Part shown: positions 46,301 to 58,256 of the stretch, piece after piece
How positions within the stretch are numbered: position 1 is the first letter of the stretch
Layout of the letters: each line of letters opens with the position of its first letter
From: Colletotrichum lupini
Lineage: Eukaryota; Ascomycota; Sordariomycetes; Glomerellales; Glomerellaceae
Reading direction: 5' to 3'
Assembly (NCBI RefSeq): GCF_023278565.1
Contig: NC_064681.1
Location: 2,108,001-2,172,000 of the forward strand
Length of the DNA stretch: 64,000 bases
Translations under genes and position numbers: made by a program
Notes under the pieces: generated by a model
What the model saw: only the letters and a program-made list of their open reading frames with translations
Databases searched by the model: none
Told to the model about the DNA's origin: nothing

Positions 46301-49300
46301 TGCTAGGTTGCCAGAGCGGAAAAAGCAACGTTGTCAGTCTCGGTCAACCCTACATCATTCCTCGCGCATCACGCCCACCGCCAATCTCACCCTTGGACGT
46401 ATGCTTCCTTTTTCCGCTCATCGATTTCCTTTTCGCCAGCAGCATTCTCCCACCACCGCCTCAGACTAGGTATGCCACCCACATCTCACCTGCCGACCAC
46501 TGGGCGAAACCAAAGTCGATGGGTATCCATACCGCTGTGGTCGGAGCCATTTCTTCATGCCCAAGTCTTGAGTCTCTTGACCGATTCTTATCGGCCCGCA
46601 CCCCTCAGTGGCCGCCTGGTTGTTGACCCAAGAAAGTCAATCGCCAATCGACACAACTGAGACAGACCCTCCGGATCGACGACAACTGACATGACAGAGA
46701 ACACAGACAAGACAGCCTGCCAGGACTGAGACATGCCGACCTTGACTGCCCATCAATCAAGCCATCAGGCCCCATTTGGAGCACAACCTACCTGCAAAGC
46801 TCAGAGTCCAATGCGACAGCTGATACAAACGCACCTGTAACTTACGCACTACCTACGCAACACTTACACCCAAAGACCTAATCCCCAGGTTGCAGCAGCC
46901 GCCTGCTCCAGCCTCCAGCATCGTCTACCCGCTGTGCCCGCTGTGCCCGCTTCGCCGCGCACAACGTACAGCATGACCTCGATGCAAGCATTGGTACATG
47001 CAGCCCGCAGTTTCCAGTCAATTGGGACGGGAAGGACGGGACACCACATCGTGGCACGCTTCTGTCCTCTGAGGATACGGATACGTTACGCAACAAAGCT
47101 TGGGGCTCCGCTCGTGCTCGCGCCGCCTCTCCGACTTGGAAGTCGTCTCGCCTTTACGCGAAGTGATCACCGTGGGAAATGCGGTCTTACGATTCGTCCG
47201 GCAAGCGGGCGTACTCCCCCGTGCTGGATAAATTTGCTGCAAACCACGGGCTTGTTTGACCCTGAAAGTGCTCCTCGCAATCAACCCGGCCTTCGGGTTT
47301 CTTGGGAGCAACCCCTGCTATCCTCCCCCACTCAACCCGGGATCCCAGGAGTACCCGTACCCAGCAACCCAGACGACAGGTCCAGCGCCGCCAGCAAGAG
47401 ATGATACCGCCGGGGGTGAGGAAACTTCCAGAGCGCTGGTCGGCAGGTCTTTTACATTGTCGTCACCTCCGCGTGCGCGGGGCTTTCCACCCGACCGGAC
47501 TGCAAGTTGCTGCCCAGCGATTAACAGTCGAGCCAGGAGAGAAAGTACGTGAATTCGCTCGTATTATGATCAACAATGCAATACACTCATCTCAACCCAT
47601 TTACGCTGTTCATTATCAAGCTAGCCGCTGGCTGTTATTGGGCAAAAGGCAGATTCGGCCTGCCGACCACGCAGGCTGCACCCAAAACACCCGAGAATTG
47701 CCTCGTTGCCTCTCTCACCGTCTCGCCAACTATCCGTACTCCGTACACAATACACCGCACCATCCCTGTGGACCGAGGGCAGCAATATTCGTACGCAGCG
47801 GGTGACTTTTCAAAACCCACTCAACCTCATTTAGGAAGTGGTAGAGAAGCTCCAAAGGATCCACAGAAGTCTTCGAAGCATCAGCATGGAGACGAAATGG
47901 TGGCCACCAGGATCCCTCCCCGGCAAGACCGAAGATGATTCTGAAACCGACGACCAGGAGTCAAGGTTCTATGATCAGCCTTTCAAGCAGGGACTCATCC
48001 TGACCTGGCTTCAACTAGCGAGCCCCGTTCCTGACGTTGACAGGTCATGTGGTTGTACAATTCCAAACCGGCCGTCCCATCGGAAGTGAACCACCCCTTT
48101 TCTGGATCCCGCCCACACGCGGATTTAGCTAGGCTCGGTCAAGGGAGAACTGGGAGCACATCCCCAGCCATTCGGCTGCTCCCCTTTGATGGGTCGCCAA
48201 GCGCCGCGTGGCGAAGGGCTAGGAGACTTTCCACTACCCCTGAGATCCGGTCATCCGGGTCTAGAGAACATTGCGTAAGAGCGAGGATGCGTACTTTTTC
48301 GTACCTATACCGTTGGCCGCTCGGACAAGTTTGCAACAAGCTCGTCGGTAGTGCTTTTCGCTCCAGACCAGCGAGTGCAGTGCCAACTCTAAGGATGTGG
48401 TACGGATGCTAGTAAGATGAGCAAGCTGTTTGTCGTACGATCTCGAAAATGACAAGTTATGGCGCACCGGACCCCGGAAAATTTGTTGTCTACGGAGTAT
48501 TGTCTTCACTTACAAGTGGGACATGATGCTATCCGTTGAGATCACGATCCTAACCGGGCTGTCGCATCTCATAGGACCCCGGGTACAAGACACAATTGTC
48601 CAGTATTGATTCGTCCGGAAGAGAACTATTTACCGGCACTCCATTGCGGTGGTGAATCCATCACAACTGCTTGAACGAAGCCGATAGAGTTTGGGCGATT
48701 AGGCTGCCCCATCGATTAACGACGTCAAAGTTTTGGTAGAAAGCTGCCAACATCTGGTTGAACTTTGGAGGTCTAGTTGAGCATCACCTGCATGACATAC
48801 CTACATCCATGATTTGACCCCCCTGCCTGTAGCTAGTCGCCCTCTTCCCCGGACCGGAACTCTGTTTGGCCACAGCTTTCTAAGAGCTCCACGAACTGCT
48901 TTCTACTGATGAAGCATGCACGGGACAAGATGCAGCCATCCATCGCATTTTCTCCTTGGTCTGCTGCTCTTCTGTCTACCTTAGGGGAGAAGCGAGTCAC
49001 TAGGCCCTCTCCGCAACGAATATTCTCCTTGCCGTTTCCTGACGATGGAGAGAAATTTCCTGTTGAAAGATGGATATGATGATAGTCGGCGACGGAGGGC
49101 CACGGAAAAAACGGGACCGGTGAGGAGAGAAGGAGAGGATACAAAACGGTACCTTTGCACTGATACATTCCCAGAACCAGCTACCTTGCGTTTCGGCACC
49201 AGTTCCGGCACTCGCCCGATCAGGGCCCAGAGGAACGGTTGTATGGGGGTGCTTGGACGCTTTACTGGGATTCGATACTGGGTACCCCTGACCTAGCGTG

Positions 49301-52300
49301 GAAACGAAAGCCAATTTCCCTGATTGCGATGTACCTTGGAGGGGATCACCGCCATTTCGTCTTGCGGGCCGACTTTTGTTGGTGCTCGTGGTAGCTCAGT
49401 ACGGGTGCTCCAGGCTCAGCTTTCTTCTTCGGCGGTCGACATCACTCCCAAATTGCACGATAACAGTTGCCGCCAGGGCTATGGCCACCTTGAGCCAGGG
49501 TTGTTCTGGGTTCACCAACGGCGAAAGCGCGGATGCTATCCGGTCACGCTTTGTTTGGAGGAGAGCAGTAAGGCAAGATGGAAACAGTTCCACGCCGCTG
49601 CAACAACCTGCCCAGCACGGCACACCTCTGCGCAGCGCGAGATCGCAGACAATGGCAAACTCTGTTTCCGGAAATGGATTGAGGGAAGAGGTATTCCGGC
49701 TTCCGGTCCCAAGAGCCCCGGCAGTGGGCATGACACAGCTGGTACAATTGCTCTGGTGTATTCAGGGTTAGCCAATACTTCCTCATTGAATACGGGTAGT
49801 TCACGACGCCACGAGAAGATCGTCCATCGCAACAAGCATCCTCTTCGCATAAGGTTACCGAAGTGTTGCCAACTGTGACTAGAATGCACCCGTGTCCCAA
49901 GTAGAGACACCAGGCAGATGTTGCCCTCACCTATTCCGTGGTGGAGGAATATTTTGGGCGCAATGATGCAGCTCGGGGAAGAATACCAGCCATGCCACAT
50001 GGTTTTGGACAGGGACCAGCCGTCATCAACCCACTATATTTGTACACTACGGAGACTCATGTCCTGCAAACTGGGGTAGACCTCGGTTCTGGGCTCAGCA
50101 GTGGAAAGCTGCGGCGCTGACGGGGGAAAGGGGGCAAGAAGAAGAGGACGAGGGACTCTGCTCTATGCGTACGAATACACTAATTACTGTTCATCCGTAG
50201 GACACTCAGGCACTTGGCTCGAAACCAGCTCGCTGTGCCCAAGCTCGAGCCCTAGCCTGTAATTCTCGCCAACGGACGCCCTCATTTTCCGCGTCTCTCA
50301 AACTTTGCGTTGACCTTCAGCCCCTTGACCTTGTCAGATGGACCATCAATAATGGGAGTGGCAAGTTGGCAAGCAGCACACTCCTGACTATCACCTACCG
50401 TCCCGGCTTCCGCGACGCCCAAACAAGCTATTTAATCAACGAGTTGTGGCCACTGTGTCCGAGCGCTCCTGCAAGATGCCGAGCAGACCAAGACCCCTAT
50501 GAAGCATTGGGAAAGAAAAGCAATTGAAGTGATGAACTGCGGCAGTCACCCAGAGCGACAATTAAACAGCCTCGTCTTGCTGCAACAGCCTGTCCGGCTA
50601 GAGTGGCTGGGAATGCGAGATCTAGCAGCGAGGATTCTGCGAGCAGGGTCAGAGAAATGACGGCCAACGACCAGGGTTCCTTAACCCTTGTCAAAGAAGA
50701 AAAAAAGACTTTTTCCATTCATCACAACCCCGGTTGCTTCATTTGTCGGCTCGTGTTTACAACTTCACCGACACAACGGATGCCTCTGGAGACGGGCCAA
50801 CACTGCGGCCTGGTCTATGGATATTCGTAGTGTATGTACATACCTACCCAGCCCATGCTGGCCCAGTCCGTTGGTTCGTCTCCATCGCCCACTTGTCGCT
50901 GTTAATCAAGGTGACACCAGGGCTATTTCGTGCTGCCCCATGCTGTGGGAACAATTGAGGACTGCAATTGTACGGAGTAGTACTCGACGACTCGTACCTT
51001 CGGGCTTCGCCAGGACAACGTCAACACTCAGTCACGAATCCGTACAGGATAGTAAAGTGCACTACAACAAGCACGTGAGTCCGCCGATCCTACCAGTCTA
51101 TTCTCCGGGTGCCGACGTGTCGGTCGAGTGGGCAAATCCAGGATGCGGAAACGCCTGCCGAGAGTCTGAACCGGGGCAACGCGATTGTCATTGAACAGGA
51201 CAGCCAGCAAACAGGCTGACTGTTTGCCAGCGCAACACAACCCTCTTTGCTGCGGAGTAAGATGCATCGTCAAGTGACCAGGCGTGCGCAAGTAAGATGC
51301 CGACATGTCACGATATGACTCTTTGAAAGAGGGGATAGTTAAAGGGACGGATGAGAGACTCAGGTTGGGCTTGCATTGCACCGCCTGAGTCGGTTCGTTT
51401 GGGTGTCCGTTCGCCTTACAACCTCTACACCGTTGAAGAGGGGGTCCCTAAATCAACCGCTCGCGCGCAACAAAGGTGTGCTGTTGTCATTCCAATCGGA
51501 AGCTGTCATGGTTAGGGTGCATGCGACCAACAGGACCTCGAGCCGTACACTGGGCGCTTGAGCAAGCAAGCTGCAGCAGTCTTGAGGGTCGCCCTCTTCA
51601 GACGTCACGGCACATACCCCATCGACGCTACCTTGGTTTACAGTCACAGGCGGAATCACGTCTCGGCCGATAGAGCTGTGCGACCTTTGAGAGGCGCCTC
51701 TCCACAATCGCATACGGCCGCTGCAAGCACCAGTACTGTGTGACTACGGATGCTCTCTCGTATTCAGCAAGACGCCGAGGCAAACACATCTACGGGGCCG
51801 TACGTTGTGTATCTAGCAACGCGTATCCTTACTACCAAGATGAGCGAGTTGCGAGTCTATCTACACAGGCCCCTACATCCTGATTCCAGAGATCCGGCAG
51901 AGAGGCTCCGAGTCAGTGTGCGGCGGCAGCGGCAGCGGGAAACCGTAACGGCAACGGCTTCTTTCCCTTCGAACAGCCCAAGGCCGACGACGCTGGCGCA
52001 ACAGGTGTCGATATCCGCCGGGAGGGACACTCCGCGGCCCTGGTCCTGCTTTCTTTCATTCACCGCCTCACAAAAGCGGACGACGAGGTGGTTCTATCAG
52101 CCCGGCCTTGTTACTCAGATCCTCGGCGCTCTGATGCAGGCTCTCTGGGGCGTGATAAGCTCCGCGTGCGACAGGAAGCATACCCGCGTCCCACCTCAGT
52201 TTGCCCAACAATAGGGAGTCAGGGAAAGCTCCAGAGGAATATTCAGGATGATCCGTAATGGAAGCCCACCCCTGATGTCCCAATCAAATGGCTGCAAAGC

Positions 52301-53068
52301 TAACGTCTTGTATTTGTGCTGCCGCTCACCGCAAAAGATCAGGCACAGGCAGCGCGGGGAACAGGATTAGTTCACCCTGCTAAGGAGGCGGTCTATTACT
52401 GAGCCACAGGGACAGCCTGGGTTTTTTCCCCATGTCGCCCTCCCTCGACAATACAGTCAACTAGCGTTTGATCAGCCCTCGGTCGGTGGTTTCTTTCATC
52501 CAACAATCCAATGTCGACCCCCCCCCCCTTGCTACAGCCTACAACAAAGCCAGCCATGCGACCCAAGTGCCGGGGGTTGTGAACCTTGGGCTGTAAGTAC
52601 ACACCTTGCACCTTGGGTGCCTCACATCACAGACAAGATACATCATCTCGTCTTCTCGTCCGCCCATGGAAGGCCGGGAAACAACAGTACAGTGACGAGA
52701 TGCTCGTCTCGCTACCCATCAAAAGGCGTTTGACAGAAGGGCACCATACCACAATGACAGTGCGCATGGTTCTAGTATTCAAAGCACAGTATGCAGGTTG
52801 AGAATGGTCTGGACAGACACGGCCGAAGAACCCAAGGCTGATACATGCTGGTAAATGAAGCCCGAAACCCGGGTGGTTATTCGAGCTGGATTTTCCGAGA
52901 CAAGCACATTGTGTCTAAGGCTATCCGTACACCAATACCTACTGTGGTACTCCGTGCACCTCACGATGTAGTTGCCACCAGAGCAGACAAGGCGAGATGG
53001 GAGCAAGGGACCGGGATCAGGACGGAGCAGATGCCGTTGCGTTGCGCATCACAGGCTTTTTGGCAGTA

Positions 53069-53094
53069 CGATGCGATGCGATGCGATGCGCTGC
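53069..53094 (+). repeat. (CGATG)n pentanucleotide repeat
   Basis: Four CGATG units plus a variant fifth (CGCTG) in intergenic DNA. A shorter GCGATATGCGATGCGATGC run lies upstream of the CCDC124-family start near 38893-38917. Confidence 0.8.
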
Positions 53095-53528
53095 GATACG
53101 GGCCAGAAGAGAGTGACGGGCACTTGATGGACGCGTAGTCGCTACACAGCGGCCATCGACGAAAGTGCAGGTAAATGTTGGCTTTCGTTTCCTTGTCCTG
53201 CTGTAACCTGTTGCGTCGGTTGGCTAATTTTCTTTTGCTTTTCTTATTTCTGGCGCCCTGCAACTACCCACACCCCAATTCCGAGTTGGCTCCATTTGCT
53301 CCAAAAAGTCTCCCTCTCCCAAATCCAGCCCAGTCCCATCGCGGCTCTAGCCTCGTTGCCTCTTGTGAAACCTTTTTTATTCCTCTGTTGATCCTTGCCC
53401 TCCGGTCTGGCGCCATCCTTCCCCGAGTCTACCACCCCTTGCCTACTTTTCCTACTCCGTCCATGTCGGTCTGGTTGAGTACGTACTCTCTTCGTCTGGT
53501 CAAGGGAAGTACTCTTGTACCTTTCGGA

Positions 53529-53625
53529 TACTCTCTCTCTCTCTCTCTCTCACTCACTCTCTTACTCTCACGGCTTTTTCACTTTGTGTATGTGTGTGTG
53601 TGATGTGTGTGTGTGTCTCTCTCTC
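53529..53625 (+). repeat. CT and TG microsatellite cluster
   Basis: (CT)n at about 53529-53552, TG-rich runs at about 53588-53615, then a short CT tract. This lies about 1.1 kb upstream of the MFS transporter start. Confidence 0.85.
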
Positions 53626-54723
53626 TCCAAGTCTCCCTTCCACACACACCCACACCCACATATCCGCTCGCTCCGAACCCCATCCTCCCCTTGACACCAC
53701 TGAGCTGCTAACAACGGATTGCGTCTAGGGAATCTCATCCGGGTAGTACCCGTCGCGTAGGTAGTGGCCGAGCCATGGACGTACCGACTTACACTTATCC
53801 ACAGTCGTAAGGCGAACACTCATGGCCTTGGGACCGTCATCTCGACATGGGTAAGGGGGCACGCCGCGCCGCACGCACACACATGCCTACACACTCACAC
53901 ACCCCCCGACTGCGCATGTATGGAGAAAAAAGCCCACCGAGTCTTGTCTGGGGGGTACCCCTGGATCAGGTACAGGGCTTCTCAGGCCCCACGGCCGTCA
54001 TGCCGGGCAGTTGGATCCCTTCCCACGACGTGGGACCTTTCGCCGCCGCATCTCCCTGAATCCCTCCCCGGTGGACAAGTGGGAGGATCGTCTTGTTTCT
54101 TTTTTGCGCTGGACATGCCATGGTCCATGGTCACCGCCGTTCCAATCTTAGATCCAAATTTTTTTGCTTCCTCGACCCAGGCAATGGTACGGTCCCGGTG
54201 GCCTGTCCCCCAGCTGGGTCTGGTCTGTGTCTGGGGTGGCCCTGGGCTTTGACGTCTCTTGGTCCTCTCATCGTCACCGTCCGCGCTCCCTTCATATTAA
54301 GTTGCTTGCTTCCCCAGAGCTTGCTACTTTTTGTCCCATCTGATACTTTCTTTCATAAGGTAACCATCCCGCCACGCTGTCTGAATAGCTTTGGTCTCGC
54401 TCTGCTTGTTTTATCTTTGCTTTTCCACCGTTGCTTTTCATGGTTACATCATCAGTCTCGAGCATCAACACGCTTTCCTCCCTTCCACGAGACTAGCAAA
54501 ACAAATTCTTGCCCACACCAATCTGGACCACCAGCTCCACGATACCGTTTTTCTCCCTCGATTCTTGAGCCCACCGAAGACGTTGCAGGAACTGCAGTGC
54601 TATATATTGCAACATCGCCCACCCATCCCTTGATCCGAAATCTTTCCAACCGCCTACCGAATCTCTTTGCGCCTCACACAACATCCAGCCTGCCAACTGC
54701 GCATACACCGAGGATCAACCAAG

Positions 54724-56755
54724 ATGAAGAGGACCGGCTACATGACGGGAGGCCGTCGAGGCGGCTCCTCGGGGAGCATGAAGTCCAAGCTTCCGCCCTT
54801 TCCCACGACACAGATGTTTGTTCTCGGTATGCATATCCTCATCCAGCGGTCTTAGACGGGCTCACCGCAGGATGCCCGCTAACACGCTCTTCAACCAGCG
54901 CTCTGCAGAATATGCGAACCGATTGCATTCATGTCCATCTTCCCCTACGTCTATAAGATGGTCGAACACTTCAACATCACCGAAGACAAGAGCAAGATTT
55001 CCGTCTACGCCGGCATGATCACATCCGCATTCACTTTGGCCGAGTTTTCCACAGGAGTCGTTTGGGGAAGACTGAGCGACAAGATTGGTCGCAAGCCTGT
55101 CCTCTTGATGGGCCTCTTTGGCACGGCCTTGAGCTCTTTGGTTTTCGGATTTGCCCCCAACTTGACGGTTGCACTCATTGCGCGAGCTCTCGGTGGTCTG
55201 TTGAACGGGTATGTCGAGTCTATGAGCCAGCCCACTGGCAAAAATTGACCTTTGGCTGACTTTGGCAAAGAAATATTGGTGTCCTGCAAACGACTGTCGC
55301 GGAGTTGGTTACGGTCAAGGAGCATCAGCGTATGTTCGGAAGTCTTTCCCGGTTACAGGTGATGAGCTAACTCTGTGCAGCCCGCGCATACACTATTATG
55401 CCCCTAGTTTGGTGTCTTGGGTAAGTTGAGTTTGCTGTGGGGAGCGTACCCCTACTACGCGACTCGCCAGAGTTCATTGACTAGTGTCTGACTTTGCACA
55501 GCTCAATTGTCGGACCTGCTCTTGGTGGCTTACTCGCCGAGCCTGTTCAAAGTTACCCGCAGTACTTCAAAGCGGGCTCGATCTGGGACCAGTACCCTTT
55601 CCTCCTGCCCAATCTTTTCAGCGCCGCCACTGTCTTCTGCGGAGTTGTCATCGGTCTGCTCTTTCTGGAAGAAACCCACGCTGAGCGCAAGAAGAGGAGA
55701 GACCCCGGTGTGGAGTTGGGAAAGCGCATCATCTCGTGGGTGTCGGCCAAGAGCTGCCAAATCCCTGCGCGGAAGGCGGAGAAGCAGGCACTGCTCGACG
55801 ATGATGAGCTCCCCGGCTACCGCACGAACGAGAGCTCTCCTCAACTTGTGGGATCCGAGTCTACTATCCCCGAGCCAACCGAGACTCTGAACCTCACAGA
55901 GGCATCAATCATTGACGAAATTGCTGAGCCGCCCAAGGTGATCTTTACCAGACCTGTCATCTTGAACATCATCTCCTACGGCATCCTGGCCTTGTAAGTC
56001 ATTGCTCTTCACTCTGAGACTCTCATCAACATGCTTACACTTCTACCAGCCACACCATGACCTTTGATCAACTGTTCCCCGTCTTCCTCAGCACGACGCC
56101 TCGCGAGCACCCGGACGTTCACCTTCCTTTCAAGTTCCCCGGCGGCTTCTCGATGGAGACCAAGTCCATTGGCATCATTCTCGCGGTTCAGGGTGTCTAC
56201 TCCATGATCTCGACAGTCTTCATCTTCCCATGGGTTACCAGACGCCTCGGTCCTCTCCGGCTGTTCAGACTATTGGCTATTTCTTACTTCTTGCTCTACC
56301 TGACGACACCCTACCTAGCTCTGTTGCCTGAGAACTTGCGAATCATCGGCATCTATATCATGGTTATCTGGAAGTGCACCTTCTCGACCATGGCCTACCC
56401 CAGCAATGCGATTCTGCTCACAAACTCGGCACCGAGCCTCATGTCCCTCGGAACTATTAACGGCGTTGCCGCCTCGACAGCGAGCTTGTGCAGAGCGTTC
56501 GGGCCGACCATTTCGGGCTTCCTTTACACTCTTGGTATTCGAACCGGCTACTCCGGACTTGCTTGGTGGACCAGCGGTGCCATTACCATTTTCGGCGCCT
56601 TCCTAAGCATGCATCTTACCGAGCCCCGTGGACGCTTGGACGAGCCTGTCAGAGATATCGAGACGGCAGTGGAACCCACTGAGATTGAGGGCCTGCTAGT
56701 TCCCCTGGACGACGACGAACACGAGGTTGAGGCCGGCCCCAGCCGGAGATCGTGA
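54724..56755 (+). CDS. major facilitator superfamily transporter (DHA1-like)
   Basis: Twelve-helix transporter of 569 residues, probably at the plasma or vacuolar membrane. Exons: 54724-54826, 54899-55208, 55271-55329, 55381-55420, 55502-55993 and 56050-56755; the five introns (51-81 bp) all keep phase. The MFS motif between helices 2 and 3 is clear: GRLSDKIGRKPVLL. The stretch RICEPIAFMSIFPYV in helix 1 and VGPALGGLLAEP in helix 5 resemble the ZIFL1/tetracycline-resistance-like group of fungal MFS proteins (yeast YCR023C type). A long hydrophilic central loop of about 110 residues, rich in Glu, Ser and Pro, separates the two six-helix halves, and the tail is acidic. The substrate is unknown. 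The start is the ATG at 54724, just before a short basic N-terminus. Confidence 0.95.
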
Positions 56756-57974
56756 TCACCACCATGATCACACACGTTGACTACCTTATCCCCCAATTTC
56801 GATACCCCGGAAAGGCGCCATGGGATTTGCACTATTTTATTTTTATCATCATTCAACAATCGGAGTTTTCATCCTACGGCGTTATTATCGACAGGAAGGG
56901 ACCACAACAAGACATAGACTATCGCTCACGGGACACGACGGAAGGAATCAGAGAAAAGAGTTATTACCATCACACGATTTAATTCTGACAGGCCGAGGAG
57001 AGAGCACATACGGAAATCTCACGACCTGTTACTTGTTTTATTCCGACCATTTCCATTAGCGGGCTGCATGACTGGATTTCAGTTCTTGTTCGTTTCGACT
57101 TTTTATCAAACCTTTAGGGGGCGCTCAACATCACATCATGTATCGGGTCAGGCGACGATCCTCGACCATTTGTTTTTGTATACGGATTGTTCTATTGGAC
57201 AAGGAGTTGGAAATACCATGGAGGCCCAAGGGAACAGCCGACACTGGAAAGAGATGGGAGACAGAAGACAGGGAAACCGCAAAGGGCGCAACAAAGAGAA
57301 AAAAGCAAATGGCATTTTTGGGGGGAATACCACAGAGGACCGGACGTACCAAACCAACCCGAGGAAAGAGAAGCGGAGGAGCGGGAAGGATTTTGGCAAG
57401 GAAGGGAATTTTTCTCCTCTGCCGGGAAACTCGATTTGTTCTGTGGGGGCCTGTGAAGACTTGCAAAGGTCTAGCTGCTCTTGATGTTTTAATGATGGCT
57501 TATTTCTTAGAGAATTGATGGGAGAACAACTCCTTGACAAACAGCTTTGATTACAACTGTAATGACAACCGTGACAACTTACAACCCCAGTAGTGACTGA
57601 CAAACCCCCCAATGACCTGCCTACCCCGACATGCCTCATGAGTGAGCTTGAAGGCCGCGGCGTCTTTTCTCTCGGGCGGTTTCTGTTCAGCGCCAAGCGA
57701 AACATTGGTGACGTACATGCTCGTACATGGGATTGAGCGGTTTGCGGGCGTGAGACACGATCGCGGGGTGTGAAGCAAGTAATTGACTCTTTGATTCTTT
57801 TTTTTTTTTTGGTCTTTTGAAGAAAAACCCGGGGTAAGGTTAGGTCTCTGAATGAAATTTCGCAGGGTTCATGTGAAGGCGGTTCCCCGGATCCCATCCC
57901 GGTCTCATGATACAACTACCTTGTCCTAGGTGCCTACCTAGTTGTACTACTGTCTACGGGTTTCCGGCCTTGGT
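56756..57974. other. intergenic region downstream of the transporter
   Basis: About 1.2 kb holding the transporter 3' end, a T12 run near 57800-57811, and overlapping open frames without domains. Confidence 0.5.
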
Positions 57975-58256
57975 TCATCCGAAAGATGAGGCAGTTTGGT
58001 ACGGTGCTCCCCAACGGGTTTGTGGGGTGGCAGCGGGATGGTAAGAGGGAAGGGGACCAGAAGACAGAGGAATGAGAAGAAAAGAGATAACCAGAGATTG
58101 GCGCTGGGCGGATGATGCCTTGGATACCGTCATGTTTCCATTCCCTTGAAGCTCGATTGTGAAGCCGTCATCGTGAGATAGATTGTAAGACAGCTGGGCT
58201 AAATACTTGTGGGGGTCTTCACATGCGCGTTGGTCGTCAGTGTTGGCATCGCTCAT
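57975..58256 (-). CDS. possible small protein, 93 residues, unrecognised
   Basis: An open frame starting MSDANTDDQRACEDPHKYLA. Its first 50 residues have varied, coding-like amino acid use (LAQLSYNLSHDDGFTIELQG), while the last 40 are hydrophobic and Pro-rich and could be intron or 3' sequence. There is no domain, no recognised homologue and no supporting neighbour. It may equally be a chance frame. Confidence 0.22.
   Translation of the reverse strand: MSDANTDDQRACEDPHKYLAQLSYNLSHDDGFTIELQGNGNMTVSKASSAQRQSLVISFLLIPLSSGPLPSYHPAATPQTRWGAPYQTASSFG

Larger units (their letters stand above)
43330..54723. other. right part of the gene-poor block
   Basis: About 11.4 kb in which I can support no protein gene. 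Contents seen: homopolymer G or C runs near 45501 and 52519, TACGGAGTA motif copies at 45404, 47736, 48491, 50970 and 52947, a pentanucleotide repeat at 53069-53094, and CT/TG microsatellites at 53530-53625. Frames up to 287 codons (54093-54956 +) run through the transporter leader and first intron. Composition by eye stays near 50 percent GC, unlike RIP-degraded DNA. Confidence 0.5.

Noticed and set aside
54093..54956. 287-codon frame overlapping the transporter start
   Set aside because: It runs through the 5' leader, first exon (wrong frame) and first intron of the MFS gene, and has no domain.
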